From positions 806,001-870,000 of the forward strand of contig CM038915.1 of the NCBI GenBank assembly GCA_021904315.1: a stretch of 64,000 bases of DNA. The letters run 5' to 3'. This document shows positions 61,331 through 64,000 of this stretch, piece by piece. This DNA is from Sphagnum magellanicum. Lineage: Eukaryota > Streptophyta > Sphagnopsida > Sphagnales > Sphagnaceae. The position numbers were made by a program, and so were the translations under genes. Numbering within the stretch: the first letter of the stretch is position 1; every line of letters starts with the position of its first letter. Under the pieces are notes generated by a model. That model searched no databases and was not told where the DNA came from. It saw only the letters and a program-made list of their open reading frames with translations.

Positions 61331-62248
61331 GAGAGTGCAATTATAATTTTCATTCCATATTGTTTGTCATAGCTTCCAAGTTTGTAAACTACATAATGAA
61401 GTTGGTGCACTGAGTGTTTTCAAAAAATGAAGTTGGCACCTAAGACAAATTAATAATAAAGGTTTGACCTTAAAACCAAATGGTGACAAAAAGGGTTTTC
61501 GAAAGCTTATTTATCTACCCTAACCCTAAATAACATTATGGTCTATTGATTTACCTAGGCACACCTACCTACTTACCTACATAAGTTTAAGCTAAGGAGG
61601 TCTATATAAATAGGTAGGCCTAGTAGGTAGATACCTATCTATTTATTTCTAAGTGGACCTATATATTTAAACCTAAGCCTACACATAATTTTAGGTAGGG
61701 ACACTTGTCAACAAACTATTGTTTAGATTCCTTGCCTAAACATAACTCTATGTAAGGCCACATGGCAACAAACTATTGGTTAAACTTTTTGATTGGTTTA
61801 GTTCTAAGATAGTTAAAATTACAATTTAATGACCTAGTTAGAATGTAGTCAAAATTTCAACTCATTCTTTGATGACCTCATGGTTTGTTAATGGATGAAC
61901 TTCATCCAATGGGAGGTTACCCTAGATGACAATTCCTAAAGTTGGAAAATAGTTGAAAGTTCAACTTTGGAATCTAGACAAAGGTGGATAAACTTCATCC
62001 AAAAGTTGAAAATGTTCTATCAATTAAAATGGTTCGTTGTTTTTAACTAAAATCTTGTCACTTCAATGTTGGTTGAAAAATTGACATGTGTAGGTAGGCT
62101 TCAATTGTGTTGTGGGTTTAATTCAACACTATCAACTATTTTGGTAGGGAGTTGACAATGTCATTTTGAGTTGAAAAAAAATTTCATAATTGGAAGTGAC
62201 ATTTTCAACTTCAAAATGTAGTTGAAAACCTTAGTTTTTCTCCTAGTG

Positions 62249-62855
62249 TAATTAATAAGTGATGAAGCAATATGATTTTGAGATTTAATCCAATCATTAT
62301 TTGGTAATCAGACTTTAAGTGAACTAATCAGTTGGAATAACCATAACAGGTGTTAGGGTAACCAGTGGGTTAAGTAAATTGGTAATTAAAGTTTGTTATA
62401 ATAACTAGTTGTTGACAATAACAAGTTGGTTTAAAATTGTGACAAGTAGTTGTAGTAGTTAAAATTTAAAGTTTTACCGACTAGTGACTATTTAATTTAA
62501 AACAATATTACATTTGGTATAAATAGAAGGATTGAAGGATAAAGAAAGATCTTTTTGAAACTTCTGATAAACTTTTCAACCTTTGCAACTTTTTTTTTTT
62601 TTAATTTTTGGAAATTGTTTCTAGCTATTATTTTTGGTTTATGAACATGTTCACTTAGAACTTTCACATTTTATTTCTTCAACTTGCTATGAAAAATTAA
62701 ATTAAATTTTGCTTCTGCATTTGGGAGAAACATCTATATTCGATTTCCACAAACAATTGATCTTAAACAACTTGCTGATATCATTTAAACCATAATTAAA
62801 AGACTTAGCAAATAAAAAATCCCAAATTTAAGAAGAATAAAAAAAATCTTTAACA
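62249..62855 (+). repeat. 3' LTR of copy 2, second part
   Basis: Collinear with 40450-41053 (tatgattttgagattta, tagttgtagtagtt, gcatttgggagaaacatctatatt) and ending ACA. Divergence from the 5' LTR is clearly visible, so the insertion is old. Confidence 0.75.
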
Positions 62856-64000
62856 ATCTGTAAGAGAGAAAGTAAAGGGGGGTGGTCCACAACATCTTCC
62901 ACTCCAACTTCATTCACAAAAAGTTTCAATTATAAGTTAATTTCACATACATATGTACTAATCTCATGATCTGTGGGAAGGATGGCCTTGTTTTCCCTAC
63001 CTAGAAGTTTTTCTCCAATTAGTAATAATGTAGGGCAAGTCCCCTAGTCCCCACCCAAAGAAAGTTGGTGAGTTAAACAAACCATTTGAAGATTTTCATT
63101 AGATAATGATGATGGCATGTCCAGCCCCACCAAAGTCTTGTGTAGATTTCCTCTTAGTCCAACCCCATTTATTCATTCATTTGTTCTTGCCAGTTGGTTT
63201 TGGGTCCACCACCCCATGAGTAGAATAATCTAGTCCAACTAGTTATGATCCAAAAAAGCTTGGTTTTTGTGATATATACACAAGTGATGAAAAATCAGAG
63301 GGAAAAAGGAAAGTGGGAGGAAAGGGACTAGAGAGATATATAAAATATTCCAAGAACAAGGGAGCTTAAAGGGAGAATTTAGAAACCCCTTGTTGTGATG
63401 GATCATTGGACAAACCAATGAAATTTTAATTCATAACTTTTTTGGAAAAAAATTCACACATTACCCTAGGGGTTGGTAGCAAGGATAAGATTACATTTTC
63501 TACCATTGTAGATGTTTGAGAATTATAATTTATTAATTTATTCTTTATAATATATAAATCATAAGGTATAATTATATTTAATTATAAAATCTTTGAGTTG
63601 ACACTATATAACCTTGGATTAATCCAAACCTTTTTAATGGCCACAAGGTTATAGTGTGTGTATTTTTTTCCCTTTTAGGGTGAAGGAACAACAAACAATC
63701 ATGAAAAGGAAATATGCACATATGAAGGATTGTCCAAGCACACAATTCCTAGCCAAAGTTTGAAATTCAAGTCTATAGTTCACCATAGTCCATACTTGGC
63801 AACTTTTATTTTAAAAAATTCTTAGTCAAAATTTCTCTACCAACTTTTGATATCCTTGTGAACATTGTGTTTATGCAATCATTAGTTTCTTATGACCATG
63901 TTTGAGGAATTAACTAAACCCAAGGTTGTACCATGGTAAAACCCTAGGCACATTCCTTAAATAGTTGCTTGTAAACATTATATGGATTTGTATTGGGCAG
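62856..64000. other. Right-hand flank
   Basis: No gene or repeat recognised. Composition is AT-rich and no open frame exceeds 60 codons. Confidence 0.5.

Larger units (their letters stand above)
57441..62248. mobile_element. CACTA-like transposon, 4.8 kb, in the 3' LTR
   Basis: Left end CATTAGGAAAAAAACC, right end (reverse complement) CACTAGGAGAAAAACT, similar terminal inverted repeats with a C-to-T change in the left CACTA. Flanks caa and taa are a possible decayed 3-bp target duplication. Its removal rejoins the two parts of the 3' LTR. Subterminal motifs caactt and agttga recur in both orientations. No transposase frame; the interior has inverted and tandem repeats (59620-61330). Confidence 0.75.
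40403..62855 (+). mobile_element. Ty3/gypsy LTR element copy 2 with nested insertions
   Basis: Outer limits are two related LTRs (40403-41053 and the split 57396-57440 plus 62249-62855). Between them lie a PBS-like TGGCGACC at 41057, protease, RT, RNase H and integrase remnants, an accessory region, and a purine tract caaggggggtaa (57384-57395) directly before the 3' LTR. Flanking pentamers acatg and atctg match only partly, so the target duplication has decayed or the ends are slightly misplaced. Insertions: CACTA element 41990-45199, A3 48436-51122, solo LTR 54011-54919, CACTA-like element 57441-62248. Confidence 0.75.

Noticed and set aside
40398..62860. Exact 5-bp target duplication for the large Ty3 element
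   Set aside because: The flanks acatg and atctg agree at only three of five positions; I do not claim a duplication.

Overview
This is a nuclear window from a non-seed land plant. It has spliced plant genes with GT-AG introns, an AT-rich and transposon-filled background, Ty3/gypsy LTR elements, and CACTA DNA transposons. The strongest lineage clue is a resistance-type gene joining an alpha/beta-hydrolase domain to NB-ARC and LRR domains (the HNL class, best known from liverworts and other bryophytes). I cannot name the species.

Layout. (1) 1-6270, minus strand: a higher-GC multi-exon gene recognised from several exons as CTC1, the large subunit of the telomeric CST complex. Its 3' end runs off the left edge. 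(2) 6350-9300: AT-rich intergenic DNA with two small tandem duplications. (3) 9310-12945, minus: a decayed HNL pseudogene with LRR remnants, an internal deletion and no exons 1-2. (4) About 13080-18840: a decayed Ty3/gypsy element (copy 1) without recognisable LTRs. (5) 18987-29528, minus: an HNL gene with six exons whose splice phases all join. It would encode 2646 residues: an N-terminal nuclear-localisation-like cluster, a SERAC1-like hydrolase, NB-ARC, and a giant array of roughly 76 near-identical 24-residue LRRs ending at an in-frame TAA. (6) 30086-38306: two tandem copies (A1, A2) of an unidentified 3.5-4.6 kb repeat on the promoter side of the HNL gene. (7) 40403-62855: a 22 kb nested complex. 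A Ty3/gypsy element with both LTRs (copy 2) carries a 3.2 kb CACTA element with 3-bp target duplication, a third A repeat, a tRNA-like SINE head, a 1.7 kb minisatellite, a solo LTR with 5-bp target duplication, and a 4.8 kb CACTA-like element splitting its 3' LTR. (8) 62856-64000: AT-rich sequence with nothing recognised.

CTC1 and HNL are unrelated in function. The HNL gene and pseudogene are tandem paralogues in the same orientation, sharing exon 3, NB-ARC and LRR segments and 3' flank. The retroelement lies between them. All boundaries were read by eye. Exon joins of the HNL gene are well supported by phase; several CTC1 exon boundaries are provisional.
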